Source: an uncultured Acetatifactor sp.
GTDB taxonomy: Bacteria; Bacillota; Clostridia; Lachnospirales; Lachnospiraceae
DNA length: 10,595 nt
Direction of reading: 5' to 3'
Assembly: GCA_910584235.1 (NCBI GenBank)
Contig: CAJTZD010000097.1
Span: forward strand, 1 to 10,595
This document shows, in pieces, positions 1 to 6,570 of the stretch (its first letter is position 1; each line of letters opens with the position of its first letter). Below the pieces are notes generated by a model. It was given only the letters and a program-made list of their open reading frames with translations. It did not search any database and was not told the origin of the DNA. The position numbers were made by a program, and so were the translations under genes.

Positions 1-22
1 TGATATTAAATTGTTTTGCTGA

Positions 23-898
23 TTACGCCAACTGCATAACCTCGGCTTCAATCTTTTTTAATTCTTCCAAAGATAATGTCGGAACACAATCCGCAATATC
101 TTCCAGTGACATCTTGCCTTTTTTTATCATTCTTTCTGCTGTTGCCCTGTCTGCTTCATAAGCAGCAGTATTTGCGGCATCTTTCAGATATGTCCTCATA
201 ATCTGCTCATCATCAAATAAACTCATCATTATCGTTACTACCTCCACTTCTCGGCTAATCAAATATTCTCTTAGGATGTTCCTATCTTTGCAAATACGGA
301 TTGTTTCTTTAACAGTCTGTTCTGTCATTCCATACAGCTTTCTCTGTTCATCAAAAACTTTACAGAAAATGATGTATTGATTGATAATGTCCTCTGTATC
401 GCTCTCATAAATGACCTTTGCTCTTACCTCAATATCTATATCTGCTCCGTCAAAAAACTCTTGCGACAAAGATATGATATCGGGTTTTTTACCTTTATTT
501 CCCGTATAGATAATATACAATTCGGGTTTAGGCATTTTGACCTTTGTACTCTTATATAGACTCTGAGATGTCCTCTCAAAATATTCATGGTAACTCTGTG
601 CTAAATACAGCAGTATTCTGATTAAAATATTTACCGTCCAACTCGATTGCGCTTCCAACAACAAAAGCAATCTGTTGTTACCTGCCATTATGCCCAGATC
701 ATTATAGAGATTATCTGTCAAAACATTGTCGATCGTTACAATATCCAATGTGTCCTCTGTTGCGTCTGTATCCTCTGGATGTAATGTTTGATACAGTTTC
801 AACAAATTCTTTTTATCTTGAAAAAGGTCTAAAAACACACTGTTCTTTGCGGTACGTTTTGCCTTAGCTTCCTGTGTCTGCTTTGTATCGTCTGACAC
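23..898 (-). CDS. Rpn family / PD-(D/E)XK nuclease-family protein
   Basis: The product is about 291 aa and resembles the Rpn (recombination-promoting nuclease) / PD-(D/E)XK 'transposase' family. Members are DNA endonucleases implicated in recA-independent recombination or phage defence. Visible features: an N-terminal family-like stretch (FLDLFQDKKNLLKLYQTLHP); a nuclease core with Asp in YNDLGIM followed by a hydrophobic strand ending LLLLLEAQSS, which fits the D...ExQ variant of the catalytic motif seen in this family; and a typical charged C-terminal tail (MIKKGKMSLEDIADCV). The frame stays open upstream to a GTG at 958. I prefer the GTG at 896-898 because GAGGTGG lies about 7 nt before it, whereas a TATAAT box ends only 6 nt before the upstream GTG, which has no Shine-Dalgarno. 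The gene is AT-rich compared with the genes from 1479 onward and sits beside a relaxase fragment, which suggests horizontal acquisition. Family call is fairly sure; function is inferred from the family. Confidence 0.8.
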   Translation of the reverse strand: MSDDTKQTQEAKAKRTAKNSVFLDLFQDKKNLLKLYQTLHPEDTDATEDTLDIVTIDNVLTDNLYNDLGIMAGNNRLLLLLEAQSSWTVNILIRILLYLAQSYHEYFERTSQSLYKSTKVKMPKPELYIIYTGNKGKKPDIISLSQEFFDGADIDIEVRAKVIYESDTEDIINQYIIFCKVFDEQRKLYGMTEQTVKETIRICKDRNILREYLISREVEVVTIMMSLFDDEQIMRTYLKDAANTAAYEADRATAERMIKKGKMSLEDIADCVPTLSLEELKKIEAEVMQLA

Positions 899-964
899 CT
901 TACCACCTCGGTTTCTAAAAATTTGTGGTACAAGATACGATATATCCTGCGCCGTCACACTTCA

Positions 965-993
965 ATTATACAAAAAAACGCCTGTCTTTACAA
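965..993 (-). promoter_or_regulatory. Putative promoter of the Rpn-family gene
   Basis: On the minus strand a perfect -10 TATAAT (965-970) lies 17 nt downstream of a -35-like TTGTAA (988-993, 4 of 6 consensus). Transcription would start near 957-958, leaving a leader of about 60 nt to the preferred GTG at 898. Confidence 0.5.
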
Positions 994-999
994 TAAAAT

Positions 1000-1278
1000 T
1001 CACATTAAATTTCCTCTTCCCTCCGTTTCGTTGCTCTGTTGCCTGTTTTGCTGCCGGCTCTCGTTCTGAAGCTCCCTCTCAAGGTTCTTTTTATTGTAGC
1101 TGATTACCTCCGCATACGCTAATCGATTGATGTTGCCCCTCTCAGTCTGTATGCCCTTACGCTCTAAAGCGTTGGCAACCGCCCCGATATGGATTGTCGG
1201 CTCTCGGTCAATTCCCTGTTCCAATGCCTGCAATGCTTTTTCTAAGTTTTTACTTGTGTCATTCTTGCTCTCAATCAT
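1000..1278 (-). pseudogene. MobA/MobL-type relaxase fragment (truncated)
   Basis: A 92-codon open frame contains EQGIDREPTIHIGAVANALE followed by RKGIQTERGNINR. This resembles the stretch in MobA/MobL (MobQ-family) relaxases that follows the metal-binding catalytic region. Intact relaxases of this family are several hundred residues long and carry an N-terminal catalytic tyrosine and HxH motif. Neither is present: the frame reaches a stop at 1327-1329 after only 16 more codons upstream, and the residues before EQGIDREP do not look like relaxase. The C-terminus turns into a Gln/Asn/Glu/Arg-rich tail and ends at TGA (1000-1002). No convincing ribosome binding site precedes the ATG. I read it as a decayed or recombined remnant of a mobilizable element rather than a working gene; a short expressed peptide cannot be excluded. 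Confidence 0.6.
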
Positions 1279-1409
1279 TTCCGAGCGCTGCAGAACACAC
1301 CGATCAAAGCTTCGCCGAATATCTTTTTAAAACTGTAATAGGAAATGAGAACCGTAGACTGAATAGAGATGCCCCGGCAGACAATCCCCTGAAAATATTA
1401 ACTTCCCCA
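1279..1409. other. Intergenic stretch between relaxase remnant and DUF1846 promoter
   Basis: No gene, tRNA or clear repeat is visible. Base composition moves from the AT-rich accessory block on the left to the higher-GC chromosomal genes on the right. Any junction of the former mobile element probably lies here or just left of it, but I see no flanking direct repeat. Confidence 0.4.
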
Positions 1410-1438
1410 TTCCCATCCCCAAAAATCTGTGATAAAAT
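1410..1438 (+). promoter_or_regulatory. Putative promoter of the DUF1846 gene
   Basis: A -10-like TAAAAT (1433-1438, 5 of 6) lies 17 nt after a -35-like TTCCCA (1410-1415, 4 of 6). The predicted start near 1445 gives a leader of about 35 nt that contains the AGGAGG at 1462-1467. Confidence 0.45.
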
Positions 1439-1478
1439 AAAAAAGTATTTTTGAAAAAATCAGGAGGCGGCACAGACT

Positions 1479-2954
1479 ATGAAAATCGGTTTTGACAATG
1501 ACAAATATCTGAAGATGCAGTCAGAGCACATCAAGGAGCGCATCGCCGCGTTCGGGGACAAGCTCTATCTGGAATTCGGCGGCAAACTCTTCGACGATTA
1601 CCACGCGTCCAGAGTCCTGCCCGGATTTGCCCCGGACTCTAAGCTGCGGATGCTGATGCAGCTGTCAGACTATGCAGAGATAGTCATCGTCATCAGCGCC
1701 GCCGATATTGAGAAGAACAAGATTCGCGGAGACTTGGGGATCACTTATGACGTGGATGTGCTGCGGCTGCGGGACGAATTCCAGAGCAGGGGGCTGTACG
1801 TGGGCAGCGTAGTCATCACCCATTACGCCGGACAGCACAGCGCGGAGCAGTTCAAGGCGAAGCTGGAGAAGAAGGACATCAAAGTCTACCTCCACTATAC
1901 CATTGAGGGATACCCTGCAAATGTGCCGCTGATCGTCAGCGAGAACGGCTATGGGAAGAACGACTATATTGAGACTTCCAGGCCTTTGGTGGTGATCACG
2001 GCTCCGGGGCCGGGCAGCGGAAAGATGGCCACCTGCCTCTCCCAGCTTTACCACGAGAATCTCAGGGGGACCAAGGCCGGATACGCCAAGTTCGAGACTT
2101 TCCCCATCTGGAACATACCGCTGAAGCACCCCATCAACCTGGCCTACGAGGCTGCCACGGCGGACTTAAACGATGTAAACATGATTGATCCTTTCCACCT
2201 GGAGGCCTATGGCAAGACGACGGTAAATTATAATCGGGATATCGAAATCTTCCCCGTGCTGAACGCCATCTTTGAGGGCATCTATGGGGAAAATCCTTAT
2301 AAATCCCCCACGGACATGGGGGTGAACATGGCCGGAAACTGCATCATTGACGACGAGGCCTGCTGCGAAGCCTCCCGGATGGAGATCATCCGACGCTATT
2401 ACGCCGCTTTGAATAAGGTGGTGCGGGACGGGGCTTCCGAGACGGAAGTCTACAAGATAGAGCTGCTGATGAAGCAGGCGAAGATCACCGCCGCAGACAG
2501 AAAAGTGACGGTATCCGCAAAGAAGCGGGCCGAAGTCCTGGGCGTCCCCACAGCAGCCATCGAGCTGGCGGACGGACATATCATCACCTCCAAAACCTCG
2601 GATTTCCTGGGAGCCTCCGCCGCGCTGCTTTTAAACGCTTTAAAATATCTGGCAGGGGTGGAGCATGACACGAAGCTGATCAAGCCCGAGGCCATTGAGC
2701 CTATCCAGAACCTGAAAGTCCGCTACCTGGGCGGCAGAAATCCCAGGCTCCACACGGATGAGGTGCTCATCGCCCTGGCGCTGGAGGCCTGTCACGACGA
2801 AAATGCCAGACGCTCCCTGGAGCAGCTGCCGAATCTCCAGGGCTGCCAGGTCCATACCTCCGTCATGCTCTCCGAGGTAGACATCAAGATCTATAAGAAA
2901 CTGGGCACGGACCTCACCAGCGAACCTGTCCAGACGGTCAGAAAAAACTATTAG
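1479..2954 (+). CDS. DUF1846 domain-containing protein
   Basis: The product is 491 aa, full length for the DUF1846 family, which is common in Firmicutes and has no assigned reaction that I know of. The ATG at 1479 follows AGGAGG (1462-1467). Family-like blocks: the N-terminal EFGGKLFDDYHASRVLPGF (about residues 32-50); a Rossmann-like strand VVITAPGPGSGKMATCL (171-187) with a glycine-rich, P-loop-like turn; PIWNIPLKHPINLAYEAAT; DPFHLEAYGKTTVNYNRDIE; and the C-terminal AIELADGHIITSKTSDFLGA followed by SAALLLNALK. There is no signal peptide or membrane segment, so it should be cytosolic. It is transcribed alone from its own promoter and ends at the hairpin at 2962-3000. The family call is very secure; the glycine-rich turn suggests nucleotide or phosphate binding, but that is inference. 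Confidence 0.93.
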   Translation: MKIGFDNDKYLKMQSEHIKERIAAFGDKLYLEFGGKLFDDYHASRVLPGFAPDSKLRMLMQLSDYAEIVIVISAADIEKNKIRGDLGITYDVDVLRLRDEFQSRGLYVGSVVITHYAGQHSAEQFKAKLEKKDIKVYLHYTIEGYPANVPLIVSENGYGKNDYIETSRPLVVITAPGPGSGKMATCLSQLYHENLRGTKAGYAKFETFPIWNIPLKHPINLAYEAATADLNDVNMIDPFHLEAYGKTTVNYNRDIEIFPVLNAIFEGIYGENPYKSPTDMGVNMAGNCIIDDEACCEASRMEIIRRYYAALNKVVRDGASETEVYKIELLMKQAKITAADRKVTVSAKKRAEVLGVPTAAIELADGHIITSKTSDFLGASAALLLNALKYLAGVEHDTKLIKPEAIEPIQNLKVRYLGGRNPRLHTDEVLIALALEACHDENARRSLEQLPNLQGCQVHTSVMLSEVDIKIYKKLGTDLTSEPVQTVRKNY

Positions 2955-2961
2955 AAGCAAA

Positions 2962-3000
2962 AACGGATTGCAGGGCGAATTCATTCGCGTGCAATCCGTT
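2962..3000. terminator. Bidirectional intrinsic terminator
   Basis: AACGGATTGCA (2962-2972) and TGCAATCCGTT (2990-3000) form a perfect 11-bp stem, topped by a second small stem GCGAA/TTCGC with a TTCA loop. On the minus strand the stem is followed directly by TTTT, which suits the end of the yitT operon. On the plus strand a T-rich run (TTTATAGTTTTTTC) follows slightly later. It sits 7 nt after the DUF1846 stop codon and 8 nt from the yitT stop codon. Confidence 0.88.
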
Positions 3001-3007
3001 CTCTCAT

Positions 3008-3883
3008 TTATAGTTTTTTCAGGAAATTCCCGTCCACGGTGACACCCTCATTGATCACAATGAAAGCATTGGGATCGTACTGGCGGACTACGGCCTTGAG
3101 CCTGGACACCTCATACTTGGAGAGGGTGATATAGAGCATATGGGACTGCTCATAGGTATAGGCGCCCAGGGTAGTCCATTTGGTGATACCCCTGCCCATC
3201 TCCTCCATGATGGCTTTCTCCAGAGCCACATTGTTGGACTTAGTGATGATATTGGCTTCCACATTGATGTTCTGGGTATGTACCTTGTCAATGGCCAGGG
3301 AATGCACGGCGGCAAATATCACAGAATACACCACGATTTCCATATCGAAGAGAAAGAGACATACCAGGTACAGGGTCATATTCACGATGAGGTACACCTT
3401 TCCCACGCTGAAATCACGCTTCCACTTCGTCAGCAGCACGCCCACAACATCCAGTCCTCCGCCGGAGGAAGCCATCCGCAGCACAATGCCGATACCTGCG
3501 CCGGATATAATGCCGCCTACCACACAGGCGGCCATATTGTCCTTCACCACCTGCGCCGTGGGGACAACGGACAGAAACAGAGTCATGGCCGTGACCGTAA
3601 CCATGGTCTTCGCAAAAAACTTCCTGCCCATTCGGGCAAAGGCAATGATGAAAATCGGTATATTGATAATATAGTAAATGATACCGGCAATATCAAAGCT
3701 CTGGAAATTCATGTGCAGATAGTCCACAAGAAGCGTCCTGATCACCTGGCAGACACCCATGAGCCCGCCGGAGTACAGCTGCGCCGGAACCACAAAAAGG
3801 TTCAGGCCCACGGCGTACATCAGCGCCGCCAGAATGCAGGTAACCGTCCGCTTTCCCTCATATAGCAGCTCCTCTTTGTTCAT
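3008..3883 (-). CDS. yitT: YitT family membrane protein (DUF161/DUF2179)
   Basis: The product is 291 aa, the usual size for the YitT family of integral membrane proteins; its transport substrate is not established. The first about 190 residues hold several hydrophobic segments (around 12-32, 60-83, 90-107, 117-136 and 160-195) with the family's small-residue loops LYSGGLMGVCQ and SSGGGLDVVGVLL. The C-terminal about 90 residues (from HTQNINVEANIITK) form a soluble DUF2179 domain, with TTLGAYTYEQSHMLYITLSK and NAFIVINEGVTVDGNF close to the family pattern. The ATG (3881-3883) lies 1 nt after the thioredoxin stop codon, so it is translated from the same message, probably with some coupling since the Shine-Dalgarno (AGGTG, about 11 nt upstream) is modest. 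It is the last gene of the operon. Family call is secure; substrate is unknown. Confidence 0.92.
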   Translation of the reverse strand: MNKEELLYEGKRTVTCILAALMYAVGLNLFVVPAQLYSGGLMGVCQVIRTLLVDYLHMNFQSFDIAGIIYYIINIPIFIIAFARMGRKFFAKTMVTVTAMTLFLSVVPTAQVVKDNMAACVVGGIISGAGIGIVLRMASSGGGLDVVGVLLTKWKRDFSVGKVYLIVNMTLYLVCLFLFDMEIVVYSVIFAAVHSLAIDKVHTQNINVEANIITKSNNVALEKAIMEEMGRGITKWTTLGAYTYEQSHMLYITLSKYEVSRLKAVVRQYDPNAFIVINEGVTVDGNFLKKL

Positions 3884-3884
3884 C

Positions 3885-4205
3885 TTATGCCAGCACCTGC
3901 TCTATTTTCTTTCTGAATTCCGCCTCGGACATAGCGCCCACATAATTAGCTGCAGGCTTGCCGTCCTTGAAGACCACAAAAGCCGGGATGCTGGAAATGT
4001 GATAGTTTTGCACCAACTGCATATTCTCGTCAATGTTGCACTTGCCTACCTTGACCTTTCCCTCAAAGCTCTCCGCCATTTTGGCCACCACAGGCCCCAT
4101 CATTCTGCAGGGATTGCACCAGTCCGCATAAAAGTCCACCAGCACGGGCATGGATGCCTGCAATACCTCTTGGTCGAAATTGTCCGCTGTAAATTTGTAT
4201 TCCAT
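3885..4205 (-). CDS. trxA: Thioredoxin with WCNPC active site
   Basis: The product is 106 aa, the standard length of a single-domain thioredoxin that reduces disulfides in cytosolic proteins. The frame is open further upstream, but the ATG at 4203-4205 is right: it follows GAGGG and starts a canonical fold (MEYKFTADNF...VLVDFYADWC). The redox motif is W29-C30-N31-P32-C33 instead of the usual WCGPC. The cis-proline loop SSIPAF (P74) and the C-terminal FKDGKPAANYVGAMS block are present. There is no signal peptide. It lies 37 nt after trmB and 1 nt before yitT, so the three genes form one operon. The Asn in place of Gly between the cysteines may shift redox potential; the gene otherwise looks intact. 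Some Clostridia carry several thioredoxins, so this may be an accessory copy. Confidence 0.92.
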   Translation of the reverse strand: MEYKFTADNFDQEVLQASMPVLVDFYADWCNPCRMMGPVVAKMAESFEGKVKVGKCNIDENMQLVQNYHISSIPAFVVFKDGKPAANYVGAMSEAEFRKKIEQVLA

Positions 4206-4221
4206 CTTTTCCCTCTTTTCT

Positions 4222-4235
4222 GCACCCCTCGGTGC
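4222..4235 (-). repeat. Small hairpin between trmB and thioredoxin
   Basis: GCACC (4222-4226) and GGTGC (4231-4235) form a 5-bp perfect inverted repeat with a 4-nt loop, located between the trmB stop and the thioredoxin Shine-Dalgarno. There is no T-run after it on the minus strand, so it is not a terminator. It could affect mRNA stability or processing; it may also be chance. Confidence 0.35.
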
Positions 4236-4242
4236 GCTATGA

Positions 4243-4911
4243 TTATCTGTTCTCATACATTTCGGACCCCGGGTGAATAATGTACTTACAGATCGGAGCT
4301 CCCCGGGAGGAGAACTTCTCCTCATACTCTGTCATCACATTGCCCTCCATCAGACGCGGATCCCCATGGAGATCGTAGGTGACTTCCTCCGCCTCCCAGC
4401 CTGCGGGCCCCAGCTCGTCCAGGGCAAAATCAAACAGCGCCCTGTTGTCCGTCTTAAATTCCAGCCTGCCCCCCTGCTTTAAGATCACGCCGTAGCGGGC
4501 CAGAAATTCCCTGGAGGGGAGCCTGCGCCTGGCATGTCTGTCCTTGGGCCAGGGATCGGAGAAATTCAGATAAATCCGGTCCACCTCTCCTGCCCCGAAG
4601 ACTTTCGCAATGTCCTCCGCGTCCATGCGCAGGAACTTTAGATTGGGAAGCGCCTCTGCCTCCATTTTCCGGACCGCCCGGATGAGCACGCTGGAATATT
4701 TCTCTATCCCGACATAATTGATATCTGTATGCTCCTTAGCCATAGTATGGATGAATTTCCCCTTTCCCATACCGATTTCGATGTGGATAGAATTTCCATT
4801 TCCGAACATCTCCCTCCACCTGCCGGGACACCGGGGCGCAAGTTCTTCCTGCACCACATACGGGCTCTCGGCAATCACCTCCCTGGAGCCTGTGACATTA
4901 CGCAATCTCAT
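4243..4911 (-). CDS. trmB: tRNA (guanosine(46)-N7)-methyltransferase
   Basis: The product is 222 aa, typical for bacterial TrmB, which uses S-adenosylmethionine to form m7G at position 46 in the variable loop of tRNAs. Motifs: the SAM-binding IEIGMGKGKF (44-53), MDAED (96-100), the family signature NFSDPWPKDRHARRRL (116-131), FKTDN (152-156) and the C-terminal TEYEEKFSSRGAPI (194-207). The frame is open to 5052, but the ATG at 4909-4911 is chosen because MRLRNV is the usual N-terminus, an AGGGAG lies just upstream, and the putative promoter at 4960-4988 falls inside the longer version. It is the first gene of an operon with thioredoxin and yitT and divergent from dacF. No key motif is missing. 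Confidence 0.96.
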   Translation of the reverse strand: MRLRNVTGSREVIAESPYVVQEELAPRCPGRWREMFGNGNSIHIEIGMGKGKFIHTMAKEHTDINYVGIEKYSSVLIRAVRKMEAEALPNLKFLRMDAEDIAKVFGAGEVDRIYLNFSDPWPKDRHARRRLPSREFLARYGVILKQGGRLEFKTDNRALFDFALDELGPAGWEAEEVTYDLHGDPRLMEGNVMTEYEEKFSSRGAPICKYIIHPGSEMYENR

Positions 4912-4924
4912 CGTATACTCTCCC

Positions 4925-4941
4925 TGTCCGCCTGACGGACA
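4925..4941 (-). repeat. Inverted repeat in the trmB leader
   Basis: TGTCCG (4925-4930) and CGGACA (4936-4941) are perfect 6-bp arms around a 5-nt spacer, just upstream of the trmB Shine-Dalgarno and downstream of its predicted -10. It could be an RNA hairpin in the leader or a small operator. Confidence 0.45.
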
Positions 4942-4959
4942 TTGTATTATCCTTTTATT

Positions 4960-4988
4960 AATGTACTGTATATTTGAATTCTTGTCAA
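4960..4988 (-). promoter_or_regulatory. Promoter of the trmB-trx-yitT operon
   Basis: On the minus strand a perfect -35 TTGACA (4983-4988) is followed after 17 nt by a weaker -10, TACATT (4960-4965). Transcription would start near 4953, giving a leader of about 40 nt to the trmB ATG. A GATAAT-like box closer to the gene is an alternative -10 but is too far from the TTGACA. Confidence 0.6.
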
Positions 4989-5004
4989 TCCATGAATTGT
5001 CCCT

Positions 5005-5032
5005 TTGGTTTTTCCCGAATGTGGTGTATAAT
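5005..5032 (+). promoter_or_regulatory. Putative dacF promoter
   Basis: A perfect TATAAT (5027-5032), preceded directly by TG, lies 16 nt after a weak -35-like TTGGTT (5005-5010). The predicted start near 5039 gives a leader of about 36 nt with GTGAGG as Shine-Dalgarno before the ATG at 5075. Its -35 region is only about 17 nt from that of the divergent trmB promoter, so the two may share regulation. Confidence 0.55.
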
Positions 5033-5074
5033 AAAAAAAGATTTTGTGACAAAGATTGATTGTGAGGTTACTTT

Positions 5075-6553
5075 ATGTCCGGTTTCAGAAAACGATCCGT
5101 TTCAAAATATATCCGGCTGTTTGCCGCTGCCTTTTGCGCCTGCAGTCTGCTTGCCGGCCCTGCCATCCCCGCCCGGGCCGCCGCCCCGTCCGCCGCGGAA
5201 CTTTTGCTGGAGGCCAACCGCGCCCTGCCCGTCCAGTCTGACGAAATCCCCGGCTGGCCCGCCGGTCCCGTGATCGGGGCGGAGTCCGCCATTTTGATGG
5301 AGGCCCGCACAGGCACCATACTCTATTCCAAGAACATACACATGCGGGAGTACCCTGCCAGCACCACCAAAATCCTCACCGCCCTCATTGCCGCGGAGCG
5401 GTGTCAGATGGATGAAATCGTCACTTTTTCCCACGACGCCGTCTTCGATACTCCCTGGGACAGCAGCCATATCGCCATGGACGTGGGACAGGAGCTTACC
5501 ATGGAGCAGTGCCTGAACGCCATCCTGATCCGCTCCGCCAACGAGGTGTGCTACGCTGTGGCGGAGCATATCACAAGCACCACGGACTGGCAGGTGTTCT
5601 CAGGGATCATGAATGACCGTGCCGCTCAGCTGGGATGCCTGAATACCCATTTCGTGAATCCCAATGGTCTGCCGGACGACGACCACTATACCACGGCCTA
5701 TGACCTGGCCATGATCGGCAGGGCTTTTTTCGCCAATGAGATGCTCTGTAAGATCACTCTGTCGCCGCGGATTGACTTTCCCCCCACGGACAAGCTGCCC
5801 CAGGGAAAGCTGGAAAATAATCACATGGAGATCATCCCCGGCGGTACCTATGCCTATGAACACATCGTAGGCTGCAAAACCGGCTACACGGAGGATGCCA
5901 GAAGCTGCCTGGTATCCTGTGCGGAAAAGAACGGTTTGAAGCTAATCTGCGTGGTAATGCGGGATGAATCTCCCTATCATTACGAGGATACCATTACTCT
6001 CTTTGAGTACGGCTTCTCTAATTTCGATAAGGTGTACGTGTCTCAGGCAGAGACCAAATACAATATCGACAATACGGGCCTGTTCTACGGCGGCGGCGAC
6101 ATTTTCGGCAGCACAAAGCCTTTCCTTTCCTTAAATAAAGACGACTTCATCGTCCTGCCCCGGTCCGTTCCCTTTGCCGAGACACAGTCTTCCATTTCCT
6201 ATGAGACCGGCGACGAGAGTCAGGCCGCTGTCATCGCCTATACCTATCAGGGCGTGGCCCTTGGCACCGTGCGGGTGGATTTCACGGCCAGTAATGAGAA
6301 TACCAGTATCTTTGATACGGAAGAGGAAAGCCCTGATGCGGAAGCAGATAAAGACAATCCCATAATCTTCATAAATGTGGCTGTGCTTTTCACCGGCTGC
6401 GGGATTCTTGCCGTATTGTTGATTATCTGGCTTATTGTCCGCCTGATTTTGAAAAATTATAATATTTCCCCCCGAAACGGCCGCAGGAGCTGGCGGAAGA
6501 AAAACCGCCGCAGACGCCGAAACTCCAGAAAGCACAGAGGCTATGATTTTTAA
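5075..6553 (+). CDS. dacF: D-alanyl-D-alanine carboxypeptidase (DacF-type PBP, family S11)
   Basis: The product is 492 aa. This penicillin-binding protein family removes the terminal D-Ala from peptidoglycan pentapeptide outside the membrane. A signal peptide is evident: basic start MSGFRKRSVSKY, a hydrophobic core (14-32) and an ARA|AAPS cleavage site (about 34/35). All three catalytic motifs are present: S96-T-T-K99, S154-A-N156 and K268-T-G270. A further domain of about 130 residues follows, then an acidic linker (DTEEESPDAEADKDN), a true membrane helix (about 430-460) and a very Arg/Lys-rich tail of about 30 residues (462-490), predicted to be cytoplasmic. Most PBP5-like enzymes use an amphipathic helix instead, so this anchor is a variant. 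The ATG follows GTGAGG by 9 nt. It is transcribed alone; the last codons form the left arm of a terminator. Symbol is by family resemblance. Confidence 0.92.
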   Translation: MSGFRKRSVSKYIRLFAAAFCACSLLAGPAIPARAAAPSAAELLLEANRALPVQSDEIPGWPAGPVIGAESAILMEARTGTILYSKNIHMREYPASTTKILTALIAAERCQMDEIVTFSHDAVFDTPWDSSHIAMDVGQELTMEQCLNAILIRSANEVCYAVAEHITSTTDWQVFSGIMNDRAAQLGCLNTHFVNPNGLPDDDHYTTAYDLAMIGRAFFANEMLCKITLSPRIDFPPTDKLPQGKLENNHMEIIPGGTYAYEHIVGCKTGYTEDARSCLVSCAEKNGLKLICVVMRDESPYHYEDTITLFEYGFSNFDKVYVSQAETKYNIDNTGLFYGGGDIFGSTKPFLSLNKDDFIVLPRSVPFAETQSSISYETGDESQAAVIAYTYQGVALGTVRVDFTASNENTSIFDTEEESPDAEADKDNPIIFINVAVLFTGCGILAVLLIIWLIVRLILKNYNISPRNGRRSWRKKNRRRRRNSRKHRGYDF

Positions 6554-6570
6554 GTCATAGCCCCTGTGCT
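6531..6570. terminator. Bidirectional hairpin between dacF and the exonuclease gene
   Basis: AGCACAGAGGCTATGA (6531-6546) and TCATAGCCCCTGTGCT (6555-6570) pair over 16 bp with one mismatch and an 8-nt T-rich loop. The left arm lies inside the last dacF codons and the right arm touches the exonuclease stop codon (6570-6572). T-runs after the stem are weak on both strands (plus: TTTCTTACTTATCTTTCCCTTTTT), so termination may be less efficient than the hairpin suggests. Confidence 0.7.

Noticed and set aside
3140..3865. Plus-strand, His-rich 241-codon frame opposite yitT
   Set aside because: Its histidine richness mirrors the codons of the hydrophobic minus-strand protein; no ribosome binding site or domain.
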